DNA from: Salvia splendens
Taxonomy: Eukaryota > Streptophyta > Magnoliopsida > Lamiales > Lamiaceae
Assembly (NCBI RefSeq): GCF_004379255.2
Contig: NC_056040.1
Location: forward strand, 23,820,120-23,884,119
DNA length: 64,000 nt
Reading direction: 5' to 3'
The position numbers and the translations under genes were made by a program. The notes below the pieces were generated by a model, which made no database searches, was not told the origin of the DNA, and worked only from the letters and a program-made list of their open reading frames with translations. Of this stretch, positions 13,563 through 23,708 are shown piece after piece. Numbering within the stretch: the stretch's first letter is position 1; every line of letters starts with the position of its first letter.

Positions 13563-15024
13563 TGAAGGGGCTGGCAGCGGAAGCGTGCGTTCAAAACGGA
13601 TCACATGAATTTGATCTATTTAGCAGATTATTTAGACAAAATCTATTCGCGTAATTATCACATGTATCATGCTCATAACTTTAATTAAAACATGCTTTAG
13701 CACATAAAATCCCTAAAACATACTTACTACGGAATTAGCCAATTTACCTTGTTGATTCAATCAAGAATCGATGATGGCTTGCTCCGTCTCCACGTGAATA
13801 TCTTCAATACAAGACCTCAGATCTTCTGACTGGTGTCCCAGACTATACGCTGATATTTGTGTGGGCAAATCTCACCAACGTACTATGACTCGAATAATGG
13901 AAGACAAAACTCAGCTCACGGAGGAGGCACAAATTTCGAGCTCTCTCTTTAGAGGGGGATGAAAATTTTGATAATAAATTGTTATGTTTTCTGTCTCCTT
14001 TATTCTCCTATTTATATAAGTCACATATTGGGCCCAGTCAGGGATCTAAGGAAGAATTTGGAACATGCCTCACCCAATTAGCTTTTTACTAATTAAATTG
14101 AACCCACAATTTAATATAAGCTTATATTGGAATATTACAAGCAGCCACTACAGAAGTAATATTGCACTGCCTTCCAAATCCGAAATTACAAATATTCCGG
14201 GTTTCCTTTAATTGCATTTGATTCATTTTCCGTGCTTAAGATGGAAACATCCATTAATCAATTAATGTCTGCTATAGACTTAATTAATTAACATATTTCG
14301 AATTCCAAGAGTGGACTTAGCAAGAAACTCTTATTTATTATTCATAGAGTAATCAAACTCCAACTAGCTAGGTTCCGAATAATAAAACCTCGTTTCGAGC
14401 TCCTCTTGTGGATGTTATCAAACGAGACTCTCCTCGCGCACGTTTCAACATAATAGCAATCCTAGCACCTCTAGATAATGATCACCACTACCCAATATAC
14501 CTGGATCGTTGGGTTACGAAAAACCCGCACCTTTGGTAAGTCAAAGTAGTGGATCCTCAATATCGTATGCTCAATGCTAACGTACATTGATTAAGAAATT
14601 AATTTTCAAGACCTCGTCTTTTAGTAGATAGCATAAAGACTCGTCTTGCTGTTAGATCCATTCAGTGCTATACCACACCAACGTCATCTTATTTCAATAA
14701 GGTTTAAAAATAATCGGACTGACATTGCAACCTTTCGCGATAGGTAGTCTAGGCCTATCTAGGTTGTGAAATTCTATTTTTCTTTGTTTAGAACTGACCG
14801 TGTTACCTTAAATTGGACGACGCCCACAACCGGTCTACTAAAACAAAGAGTTAGACTTTGTTACGTTTGCTCATACATTTAAATATGTAATAATCAACCA
14901 TTAAATGTAAAATATAACAACATTATGACAAAAATAATCTGTTGCATTTATTGGAAAATAACCATTGAAGTTTTACAGTATCCAATCAATCGAAAGGTGA
15001 TTTCTAGTATACAAAACCCTAACA
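13563..15024 (-). repeat. 3' LTR of the Copia element
   Basis: Direct copy of 19444-20906. In element orientation it starts TGTTAGGGTTTTG and ends CAGCCCCTTCA. A TATATAAATAGG box lies at about 14010-14019 on the minus strand. Confidence 0.93.
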
Positions 15025-15035
15025 ATCTCCCACTT
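15025..15035 (-). other. Polypurine tract of the Copia element
   Basis: On the minus strand AAGTGGGAGAT abuts the 3' LTR. The same TATAAGTGGGAGA string recurs about 60 bp upstream (near 15087-15100), so there may be a second, central-like tract. Confidence 0.75.
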
Positions 15036-15095
15036 ATACTCAAAACAGCTTTCGAGTATACAAAATAGTAGTGCACACGTCTAAATTTCTCCCAC

Positions 15096-16144
15096 TTATA
15101 CTGAAAGCCAGTTGAGGTCTTGAATGAGTCGAACTCCCATCCCTTCAACGTGGCACTCGAACGGTTTTACCGCCAAAGCCTTTGTAAAAGGATCTGCCAG
15201 GTAGTTCTCTGACGCAATCTTGACCACTTTTATGTCTCCTCTCTGCATTATATCTCTAATGATATGATACTTCCGCTCTATGTGTTTGCTCGCTTTGTGA
15301 GCTCTTGGTTCTTTCGAGTTTGCCACAACACCAGAATTGTCACAATAAATAGTGATGCTCTTGGGCAGATTCGAAACCACACCTAAATTACGGCCACATA
15401 CTCGGCTTCCATGGTCGAGTCCGCGATGCATTTCTGCTTCACACTCTTCCAAATTACGGCTCTACCTCCTAAGGTGAACACATATCCTGAAGTAGATTTT
15501 CTCGAGTCCTGATCAGCTTGAAAGTCTGAGTCAGTATATCCCAAAGGACAGAGCTCGGCTGCATTGTAAACTAGAGCATAGTCCTTAGTCCGTTTAAGGT
15601 ACTTGAGTATGTTCTTTACGGCAGTCCAATGTCCTTGGCCCGGATTCGACTGATATCTTGCCACCATGCCAACAGCAAAGCAAATATCTGGTCTAGTACA
15701 AAGCATAGCATACATGAGACTTCCAACTGTCGAAGCATATGGAATCCTTCTCATTGCTTGTATCTCAGACGGCGTTTTAGGGCACATCTCTTGAGATAAA
15801 TGGATGCCATGTCTAAAAGGTAAGAAACCTTTCTTGGCGTCCTGCATACTAAAACGACTAAGTACTGTTTCGATGTAAGATTCTTGAGATAAGCACAACA
15901 TCTTCTTCTCTCGATTCCGAAGAACCTTGATCCCGAGGATGTGTCCCGCGTCTCCCATATCCTTCATCTCGAACTGGTTTGATAACCATATTCGAACTGA
16001 TGACAACATCTTTTTATTGTTTCCAATTAGAAGAATGTCATCTATATATAAAACTAAGAACACCACATTCCCCTTATGAAAAGGTTCATCCTCTAGACCT
16101 TTGATGAAAAAGAGAATGGATCCTCCTTTCATTGGCATGACCAA
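15096..16144 (-). pseudogene. Copia pol 3' part: reverse transcriptase end and RNase H, damaged
   Basis: Reading from 16144 down, the frame gives FLVLYIDDILLIGN, the YxDD-type active-site segment of a Copia reverse transcriptase. It continues through SYIETVLSRFSMQD, GSLMYAMLCTRPDICFAVG and HWTAVKNILKYLKRTKDYAL into RNase H (GYTDSDFQADQDSRKSTSG, STMEAEYVA). At about 15390 the frame breaks where the next RNase H motif should be, and resumes in another frame with YCDNSGVVANSKEPRAHKAS and ADPFTKAL, ending at 15096. About 25 residues typical of this point (after EAEYVA) appear to be missing. The N-terminal half of the RT is absent, so neither enzyme would work. Confidence 0.85.
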
Positions 16145-17456
16145 GTCTAAGGTGCCACAAGTACATTTCGTTCATTGAACTTGAAGGTTCCTTTCGTTTC
16201 TTTGAAATTTTCGATGTTGTATTGAGTTCTGATTTGCGATTTTTAAACTGTGTAGAAGTGATTGTGTACAGACTATTTTCCATGATACCACGACAGATAT
16301 AAGAACCATCTTTCTTAATAACGCGGTTGTCATTAAAAGAAATCGAATATATATCATAAACCAATTTAGAAACTGAAATTAAATTTCTTCTAAAAGAAGG
16401 TATCAACAAAACATTCTTCAAAATAAAAAATCTATCACTATTAAAACGCAAATAAATGTCTCCCACTGCAACGGCTGCCACTTTGGTAGCGTCACCCAGC
16501 TGGACTTCGATCTCACGATCATGTAGTCGTCTTGTCACCTGCATTAAGTCAGGATCAAAACAAATATGATCAGTGGCACCTGTGTCAATAACCCAAGTGC
16601 AAATTGATGTCGAAGTCAAACAAGACTCGACAACTAGAGCCTGGTGCATACCTGTAGCCTTGCTCCGTTTAGGACAGTCTGGCTTCCAATGCCCCTTCTC
16701 TCCACACTTGAAACACTTCTCCGTGGGCTTCTTGTTAGCCCTCTTCTTCTTCTTTCCCTTAGCTAATTTGGCCGGTCCTGAGTTCGGTGCCTGCCTTTTT
16801 CCTTTGCTAGGCTTTAAGCCAGAGGAACGAGGCGCCGAAATCATCATGGCCGCCTTAGCCTGGACCATAAGGTCCTCTACCGACTGAAGTTCAGTCAACA
16901 GCCCTGCCAAGGTGTAATTCCTTTTGTTCATCTCGAAGTTGAGCTTGAACTGTTGGAAGCTAGGGGGAAGACTTTGAAGGATGATAGTCACCTGGGACTC
17001 GGGATCGATCGTCCCTCCCAAGACCTCAATTTGGTTGAGGTGGCCCATCATCTCGAGGACGTGGTCCCTCACAGACGAGCCTTCCTTCATTGTCTTCGAC
17101 ATGATACTCCGAAAGGCTTGAGACTTAGCCGTTCGATTCTGAGTACCAAAAAGATTCTTGAGATTCCGCATAATCTCGGCGGCAGTTTCCATAGCAGAAT
17201 GCTGATGCTTGAGTACTGATGACATAGATGCCAACATGTAGCACTTAGCCATCTCATTCGCCTTATGCCACCGTCTATGTGCATCTCTGACTCCTGCCGC
17301 AGCGTTAGCCGCCGGTACTGGAGGTCGCGGGGTGGTGAGCACAAAGATGTACTCATCTGCTGTGAGAACGATGTCCAAATTTTGTTTCCATTCTATGTAA
17401 TTTTGGCCCTCGAGTTTATTTTCTTTGAGAATTGCAGAAAGAGGATTGAACGACAT
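16086..17456 (-). pseudogene. Copia gag and protease, with start of integrase; truncated by deletion
   Basis: An uninterrupted frame of 456 codons from ATG 17456. Residues 1-220 are a Copia Gag (LEGQNYIEWKQNLDIVL, LQSLPPSFQQFKLNFEM). A CCHC zinc knuckle follows (CFKCGEKGHWKPDC), then the aspartic protease motif DTGATDHI. Next is the GAG-pre-integrase segment (YLWHLRLGHANERRIHSL), after which the frame runs out at the deletion junction near 16100. The gag-protease part is intact and could still be translated; this could matter if other copies supply the missing enzymes. The integrase catalytic core is absent. Confidence 0.88.
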
Positions 17457-17818
17457 ATTGACAATTTGGATTGCACTGCAAAACAGAGTATTTTACTATT
17501 GTCATAAACTTATGTAAGAAGTTTGATTAGATTAACCATAAAATTTTTCAAAATCTTACAACTGTAAAATTAAAATTTGATTTTGTACCCTCCAGAGGAA
17601 GACAATAGCATTAAAATCTTACAGTTTTACTGGTCACAACACCGACGAATAGTCCAGAGACCACAGAGTGGCATGGCCGCCAAATGTTGCCTAAGCAAAA
17701 CCATCTCTTTAGCATTACAGAGTCTTGTTTCTACAACACACTTCCATAACAATGCTTATGTGCTGCTAACAAGATCAAGCTATCTCATAAATTCTGTGTG
17801 AACTTCTGAATCTCGTAG

Positions 17819-17973
17819 TTTCTTAGGATTATTGTCCCCACAGAGCAGGTGGCGATAATATTGGAAACCACATTCTAGTTCATACTATTTATATTTGAGA
17901 AGTCCGCCCTCATGAACTTGCTATTTTCTTAGGATTATTGTCCCCACAGAGCAGGTGGCGATAATATTAGAAA
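17819..17973. repeat. 49-bp direct repeat in the Copia leader
   Basis: A segment containing ATTGTCCCCACAGAGCAGG and GGTGGCGATAATATT occurs at about 17819-17867 and again at 17925-17973, 106 bp apart and nearly identical. Confidence 0.8.
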
Positions 17974-18339
17974 AAGGCTTCATAAATTGCAGACCAATTG
18001 ATGGAGACCATATACAAACGTTGAGTTCGTAATTATAGCTTAGATATTTCGGTTATGGTTTTTCTTTAATTATCCTTAGTCTTAGGGCAGAGAAAGACTT
18101 GGTTAAATTCTGTTGGTATTTGATCTACTGGATAATTAAATCTTTTATTAATTGGTATCTTCCTTTAGGGAATAATTATTCTAGAATATAATTCTTATTC
18201 ATGTCTACTATAAGATTTGACTAAAATAAATGAATTATTTAATTCTTAATAAGACATGAAAAATTAAATTCAAATTAATTCCATGTTCAAGATTAGGAAG
18301 AGATATTTCATTATTTATTGTATTCATACATATCTATCC

Positions 18340-18585
18340 ATTTTAGGATCTTAGATATATAAATATTAGGAAACTATTAAATTATTCTTATCCATATATC
18401 TAGGAATCAAAATATTATTATTTATTTCCATAGATATAGAAAATAATAAAATTATTCCTTAAATCTAGATAAATATTAGGAAACTATTAAATTATTCTCA
18501 TCTATATCATCTAGGAATAAAATAATATTATTTATTTCCATAAATATAGATAATAATAAAAATATTCCTAAAATCTAGGTAAATC
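18340..18585. repeat. Tandem AT-rich duplication in the Copia leader
   Basis: Two roughly 110-bp units, each containing AATATTAGGAAACTATTAAA and a TCTAGGAAT-AAAATA-ATTATTTATTTCCAT block, lie head to tail with about 90% identity by eye. Confidence 0.75.
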
Positions 18586-18689
18586 TTCCAAAAAGATTTT
18601 ATTTCCATTAAATAAAAATATTTTAATGATATCTTTTAATAAAATAATTAAATAATCATTAAAATAATCTTTCATCGTTATCTCATCGT

Positions 18690-19250
18690 ACGAGGTTCGC
18701 ACGAACGATGAACGATGAAAATCCGACGAGTTCTTCGACGGACCACGACGCACGAAGCATCTCGGCCACCAGCGCAGATGGCGCGCCAGCGTCTCGGCCA
18801 GCGGCTCGTCGGGTGTCGCCAGCGTCTCGGCCAAGGGCGTGCGCGGAGGCGCGGCTCCTCTCGGCCAGCGGCGAGCACCCGTCACGGCGTCTCGGCTCGT
18901 CGGGTGCCGACACTTCTCGGCCAGGCGCGCACGCGGCGGCGTGCGCCTCTTTGCCATCGTCTCGGCGCCCGTCTCGGACATCCGAGCCGTCGGGTGGCGC
19001 GAGCTCTCGGCCAGCGGCGCGCACGGTGGCGCGCCCGCTCTCGGCCAGCTCCAACCTTCCGTCTAGGGTTCGGCCTGGCGTCTCGGCACCTCGGCACGTT
19101 CTCGGTTGAACTGCCGTGCCACTCCATCAGCCGCGTCGACCTCGACCCGAGTTCCGTCTGGTGCGTGTGGTCTCAGCCGGCGGCGCGCACGAGCCCTACT
19201 CGTCTGCGCGTCGCCCCGTGATTATGGCTCCCGGCTCCCACTGTCTCGAC
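18690..19250. repeat. GC-rich TCTCGGCCAGCG minisatellite in the Copia 5' leader
   Basis: About ten imperfect units built on TCTCGGCCAGCG with GCGC spacers, roughly 35-45 bp apart. The block is far more GC-rich than anything around it and sits between the primer binding site and gag. It is open in several frames on both strands, which is a composition effect, so no protein is called. Confidence 0.8.
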
Positions 19251-19429
19251 ATCCCTACCTCGATCGCACGTGGTGCGTTCGAGCAATTCAAGTTCTTTGA
19301 TTCGATAGTTCTTGAGTTCATCATGCATAAAATTAAACAAAAACACCAAGAACATGCTTCGCAATCAAATAACACATGCATACATGAATTTCGCGAAATT
19401 TAAATCCAAATAATCAGAGCCAAAGACTG

Positions 19430-19441
19430 GCTCTGATACCA
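19430..19441 (-). other. Primer binding site of the Copia element
   Basis: On the minus strand TGGTATCAGAGC lies two bases inside the 5' LTR. It is complementary to the 3' end of plant initiator methionine tRNA, the usual primer of plant Copia elements. Confidence 0.9.
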
Positions 19442-19443
19442 AC

Positions 19444-20906
19444 TGAAGGGGCTGGCAGCGGAAGCGTGAGTTCAAAACGGATCACATGAATTTGATCTAT
19501 TTAGCAGATTATTTAGACAAAATCTATTCGCGTAATTATCACATGTATCATGCTCATAACTTGAATTAAAACATGCTTTAGCACATAAAATCCCTAAAAT
19601 ATGCTTACTACGGAATTAGCCAATTTACCTTGTTGATTCAATCAAGAATCGATGATGGCTTGCTCCGTCTCAACGTGAAGATCTTCAATACAAGACCTCG
19701 GATCTTCTGACTGGTGTCCCGGACTATACGCTAATATTTGTGTGGGCAAATCTCACCAACGTACTAGGACTCGAATAATGGAAGACAGAACTCAGCTCAC
19801 GGAGGAGGCACAAATTTCGAGCTCTCTCTTTAGAGGGGGACGAAAATTTTGATAATAAATTGTTATGTTTTCTGTATCCTTTATTCTCCTATTTATATAA
19901 GTCACATATTGGGCCCAGTCAGGGATCTAAGGAAGAATTTGGAACATGCCTCACCCAATTAGCTTTTTACTAATTAAATTGAACCCACAATTTAATATAA
20001 GCTTATATTGGAATATTACAAGCAGCCACTACAGAAGTAATATTGCACTGCCTTCCAAATCCGAAATTACAAGTATTCCGGGTTTCCTTTAATTGCATTT
20101 GATTCATTTCTCGTGCTTAAGATGGAAACATCCATTAATCAATTAATGTCTGCTATAGACTTAATTAATTAACATATTTCGAATTCCAAGAGTGGACTTA
20201 GCAAGAAACTCTTATTTATTATTCATAGAGTAATCAAACTCCAACTAGCTAGGTTCCGAATAATAAAACCTCGTTTCGAGCTCCTCTTGTGGATGTTATC
20301 AAACGAGACTCTCCTCGCGCACGTTTCAACATAATAGCAATCCTAGCACATCTAGATAATGATCACCACTACCCAATATACCTGGATCGTTGGGTTACGA
20401 AAAACCCGCACCTTTGGTAGGTCAAAGTAGTATATCCTCAATATCGTATGCTCAATGCTAACATACATTGATTAAGAAATTAATTTTCAAGAACTCGTCT
20501 TTCAGTAGATAGCATAAAGACTCGTCTTGCTGTTAGATCCATTCAGTGCTATACCACACCAAAGTCATCTTATTTCAATAAGGTTTAGAAATAATCGGAC
20601 TGACATTGCAACCTTTCGCGATAGGTAGTCTAGGCCTATCTAGGTTGTGAAATTCTTATTTTTCTTTGTTTAGAACTGACCGTGTTACCTTAAATTGGAC
20701 GACGCCCACAACCGGTCTACTAAAACAAAGACTTAGACTTTGTTACGTTTGCTCATACATTTAAATATGTAATAAACAACCATTAAATGTAAAACATAAC
20801 AACATTATGACAAAAATAATCTGTTGCATTTATTGGAAAATAACCATTAGAGTTTTACAGTATCCAATCACTCGAAAGGTGATTTCTAGTATACAAAACC
20901 CTAACA
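19444..20906 (-). repeat. 5' LTR of the Copia element
   Basis: Direct copy of 13563-15024 with about 30 differences and one 1-bp indel by eye. The outer edge at 20906 borders the hAT coding sequence. Confidence 0.93.
19890..19900 (-). promoter_or_regulatory. TATA box in the Copia 5' LTR
   Basis: Minus-strand TTATATAAATAGG lies about 1.0 kb into the LTR in element orientation. It is the best candidate for the element's core promoter; the start site itself is not mapped. Confidence 0.55.
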
Positions 20907-22017
20907 CCAAACCACTTTGCATATTAACCTCAAATTTTTTGTCATCATAAACGTTAAAAGGAAAGTGCTTCATTGCCGCCCATCGAGTCATAACATCAGA
21001 AAAAAAAATTGATCATATTTAAACAGAGGCGTACCTGACGAACCCGATCCATCGGGTTGGAAGTTGAGTTGGGTTTGGGTAGAGGTAGTGCCGCATTCTA
21101 CCGGATGCTTCGTCACCAAATGGCGCCGGAGGGTGTCATATCCTCCACCACTCGCAAATTTGTACAATTTATCGCAATAGTTGCAGTAAGCATGAAACGC
21201 CGATGTCTCTTCTTGAGAGGTCGGATCATGAGGACTTGGAATCACCACCGGGACCTTCTTGTAGTGTTTGACAAAAATGTCAGATTTCAAAGCTTTTGCC
21301 GTGTTAGTGGGTGGAGGGGGAGGAGGCATCTCCTCATTTCCGCTGGTGCTAGACGGAATACGAGAATGAGATCTATCCTCGTTGGTGTCCGAGTCCGACG
21401 ATATAGCAACGTCGAACTCGTCAGCTTGTTGGGAACCACCTCCCCTACCCCCACCTTGTTGCATTTCAGCGAGTAGCATGGCGGTCCTATGATCTTTTTC
21501 TATCTACAAATATTATATAAGTTGAAGTTATAACTTATAAGTATGAACGCAAAAAAATTATGAACTCAATTTTATGAAATTAGGAAATATGAATTGGAAA
21601 AATAATTTTTCATTACTTACTTGCATGTGTTCAGCCTACACTCGGGAAACCTCTTCCATAATTTCTCGACGACTAGGTCGCCTTGATTTTGAGGGACGAC
21701 TAGTACTTTGATCTTGGGCAATTCCCTTGCCCCGATCACCACGAGAAGAAGACATAGTGATAAATGAAAGTAGTATGGATGGAATAAGTATGGAGTATAA
21801 GTGATGAATTACGAGCACAATAACAAATATAGTAGTAAGTAGAAACTAGTAAACAACTTGAGCAATTCAACAGAATGAGGAGAGAATAGAGAAATTGAGA
21901 TTGAGAAGAGAAATTCTTATTAACACAAGAATGGGGTGAGGAGAAATGAAGGGGAAGTGGGGTATTTATAGGAGTAAAATTGGAAGAAATAAAAAAAAAG
22001 AAAAAATTTCAAATTTC

Positions 22018-22450
22018 GGCCGAACCGGCGGTTTACCGCCTGAACCGGCGGTTCAACCACAAAACCGGCGGTTTAGTCCACGGTTTTCTGACACAAAACC
22101 GCCGGTTTCTGACCGTTTAGCATGCCTATGCGCCGCAACCTGGCCCTATCCCTGAAAAGTTCCCGGAACCGGCGGAAACTGGTTTGAACCGCCGTTTTTC
22201 GTCATAAACCGGCGGTTTTCGTCAGAAACCGCCGGTTTATCTGCTCCCTACTCTGAAACCCTACGAACCTACCCCGGAGTTAGCCGTTTGAACCGTTGAA
22301 CCGGCGGTTCAAACCGCCGAACCGCCTGTTCACGGTTTATGATTTTGCCGACCCTGAACCGGCCCGTGTTAACCGGTAACCCGCCGGACAGTTCAAACCG
22401 CCGGTTCCGGTTCATGAACCTGCGGTTAACCGCGGGGCCGGTTCGGTTTG
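22018..22450. repeat. Right subterminal CCGGCGGTT repeats of the hAT element
   Basis: More than fifteen copies of AACCGGCGGTT or its complement AACCGCCGGTT, spaced irregularly up to the right terminus. It is the partner of the left-end cluster. Confidence 0.75.
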
Positions 22451-22468
22451 TGCACGTCTAGATATAGC

Positions 22469-23277
22469 GTTGACACATAACGCTACAGCATGTGTTATAT
22501 TACGTGTGCATATTTAAATTTTGCGGAAGGTTAGTCGATTTTGCCTCATTATTTCAAATATTTATTCAAAAGCATATTCAAAAGACTGTAGATGGATGAT
22601 GAGGTGGGAAGCAAGGGTTGCTTATTTTTCAGACTCCAATGAATTAATTCGACAACACTCAACCGTAGGAATATACGATTTGACATCATTTCTTGGTATT
22701 TATCAAAAAGTGAGCATGCCTTATTGTTAAAATATTTCAAGGCAATGTTCGGTTTCCTAGATAAAATACACCAAGATATAATCTATGATTGAGTTGTGAG
22801 ATTATTTTAGTCATAAGAGATTAACTAAAACTAATTATCTCATTAACCAAACACAATACAAATTTAATCTTGAGATACAATCTTACAAATCGAACATACT
22901 GTATAAGTTAATGATCACAATACAATTATCATAGTAGTTTGCAACTTCTATTGTGATTAAAATAATAAATTTTTCCCTGACCCAATAACAAGAATAATGA
23001 AGAACAATGAAATCCCAAACAACAAATTTTATAGCAAAACTGAGCAAAACACAAACAACCCAACAATCAAGAATAACATGGAGATTTAGAAAATTAATGG
23101 CTCAGAACTGACTAGTAAATATCACAGCCACAACAACGGAGATCTTTGAAAGAAAAAATTGTCTTAGATCCAAAATTTGTGGCAAAAATTAACGAAACCC
23201 TAACAGTCCAAATGTCCAATTATCTCGCAAGAACAAAGAGCTTTGGAGGAAAAAAGACTTAGATCCGACTGGAATCA
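22469..23277. other. Intergenic spacer between two transposons
   Basis: AT-rich sequence with no gene. It contains a MITE-like element (next entry). Confidence 0.5.
22745..22897. mobile_element. Small MITE-like inverted-repeat element
   Basis: Ends ATGTTCGGTTTCCTAGAT on the left and, reversed, ATGTTCGATTTGTAAGAT on the right, about 150 bp apart, with a partly self-complementary AT-rich middle. No clear target duplication was found, so the family is unassigned. Confidence 0.45.
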
Positions 23278-23633
23278 TGTTAAGGGTAACCTTCCTTAAC
23301 GTTCGAATTCCACACAATCAAGAAACCGAAGCAGTGGTCGTCGAGCGCCCAAGAGGTTTGGGTCGGCGAAGACGTCCGTCAGAGGGTGTGCTGGGCGCGA
23401 GAGAGGTTCTCGTCGGCAGCGATAGAGAATTAGAGTTTTGTGATTCAAGCCAAGTTGAGCGAAATACTGATTTCATTAATTGGTGGAATGAATAAAATGA
23501 TAACAACCTATCCCTATTTATAATACTAGAATACTAGCTTATGGAACAAGAAAACAATATATGAAAAGATAATATGAATCAAAAGATAACTAAATAAAAG
23601 ATATGGAAGATATGGCATTAATGTCTCGTATCA
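23278..23633 (-). repeat. 3' LTR of the gag-like element
   Basis: Direct copy of 25667-26022, bounded by TG and CA. The following CTCCCCCACG is the reversed purine tract. Confidence 0.88.
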
Positions 23634-23708
23634 ACTCCCCCACGATTAAAATCCATCTTGTCCTCAAGGTGGAAACCATGAACCAGTGACGAGAGTTGAC
23701 AGCAAAAG

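Larger units (their letters stand above)
13563..20906 (-). mobile_element. Copia-type LTR retrotransposon, internally deleted
   Basis: Two direct LTRs of 1462 and 1463 bp (13563-15024 and 19444-20906) begin TG and end CA. Beside the right LTR is a primer site matching initiator-Met tRNA; beside the left LTR is a polypurine tract. The element therefore runs on the minus strand. The flanks share GTTTG (with one extra base on the right side), fitting a 5-bp target duplication inside the hAT gene. The LTRs differ at roughly 30 positions by eye, about 2%, so the insertion is fairly recent. Domain order gag, protease, (integrase and 5' RT missing), 3' RT, RNase H identifies Copia. The deletion makes it non-autonomous. 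Confidence 0.93.
11937..21755 (-). pseudogene. hAT transposase (BED zinc finger, RNase-H-like core, hATC), disrupted
   Basis: It starts at ATG 21755 (MSSSRGDRGKGIAQ). An in-frame TAG follows at about 21636, where Gln would be expected before AEHMQ, then a GTAAGT donor; the next exon carries IEKDHRTAMLLAEMQ. The BED-type finger lies at about 21175-21090 (FHAYCNYCDKLYKF and HLVTKHP). After the Copia insertion the reading resumes at 13529 with IGRMTMQRSTVR and WTDCFNRHSYMGITVHF. The catalytic-core region follows (CICHILNLCVQDAL, VSHRWNSTYDCLN), then SEIPTVFLIA. The C-terminal hATC dimerisation region is at 12296-11937 (FPILASMAKEIFSVPASTV, FSAGSRVLDESRSKL). Frame changes are needed near 13355, 12680 and 12410. 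With two nonsense changes, several frameshifts and a 7.3-kb insertion it cannot make a transposase. Confidence 0.85.
11092..22460 (-). mobile_element. hAT-superfamily transposon, split by a Copia element
   Basis: The element is bounded by a perfect 8-bp direct repeat, GATATAGC, at 11084-11091 and 22461-22468. That is the target-site length made by hAT transposases. Both ends are packed with subterminal AACCGGCGGTT-type motifs in both orientations, and the termini are related (left ATGCACAACGGTTTGG; right, reversed, TAGACGTGCACAAACCG). Inside, on the minus strand, is a BED-finger hAT transposase gene. Subtracting the Copia insertion (13563-20906) leaves about 4.0 kb, a normal size for an autonomous hAT. 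The transposase is broken by nonsense and frameshift changes, so the copy is dead. Confidence 0.85.

Noticed and set aside
18568..19403. Several 60-170-codon Arg/Ala-rich frames on both strands of the Copia leader
   Set aside because: All six frames are open because of GC-rich minisatellite composition; none resembles a protein.
23277..23495. Open frames of about 72 codons inside both LTRs (23277 and 25666)
   Set aside because: Same LTR sequence twice; position in U3/R/U5 and lack of conservation between the two copies argue against a gene.
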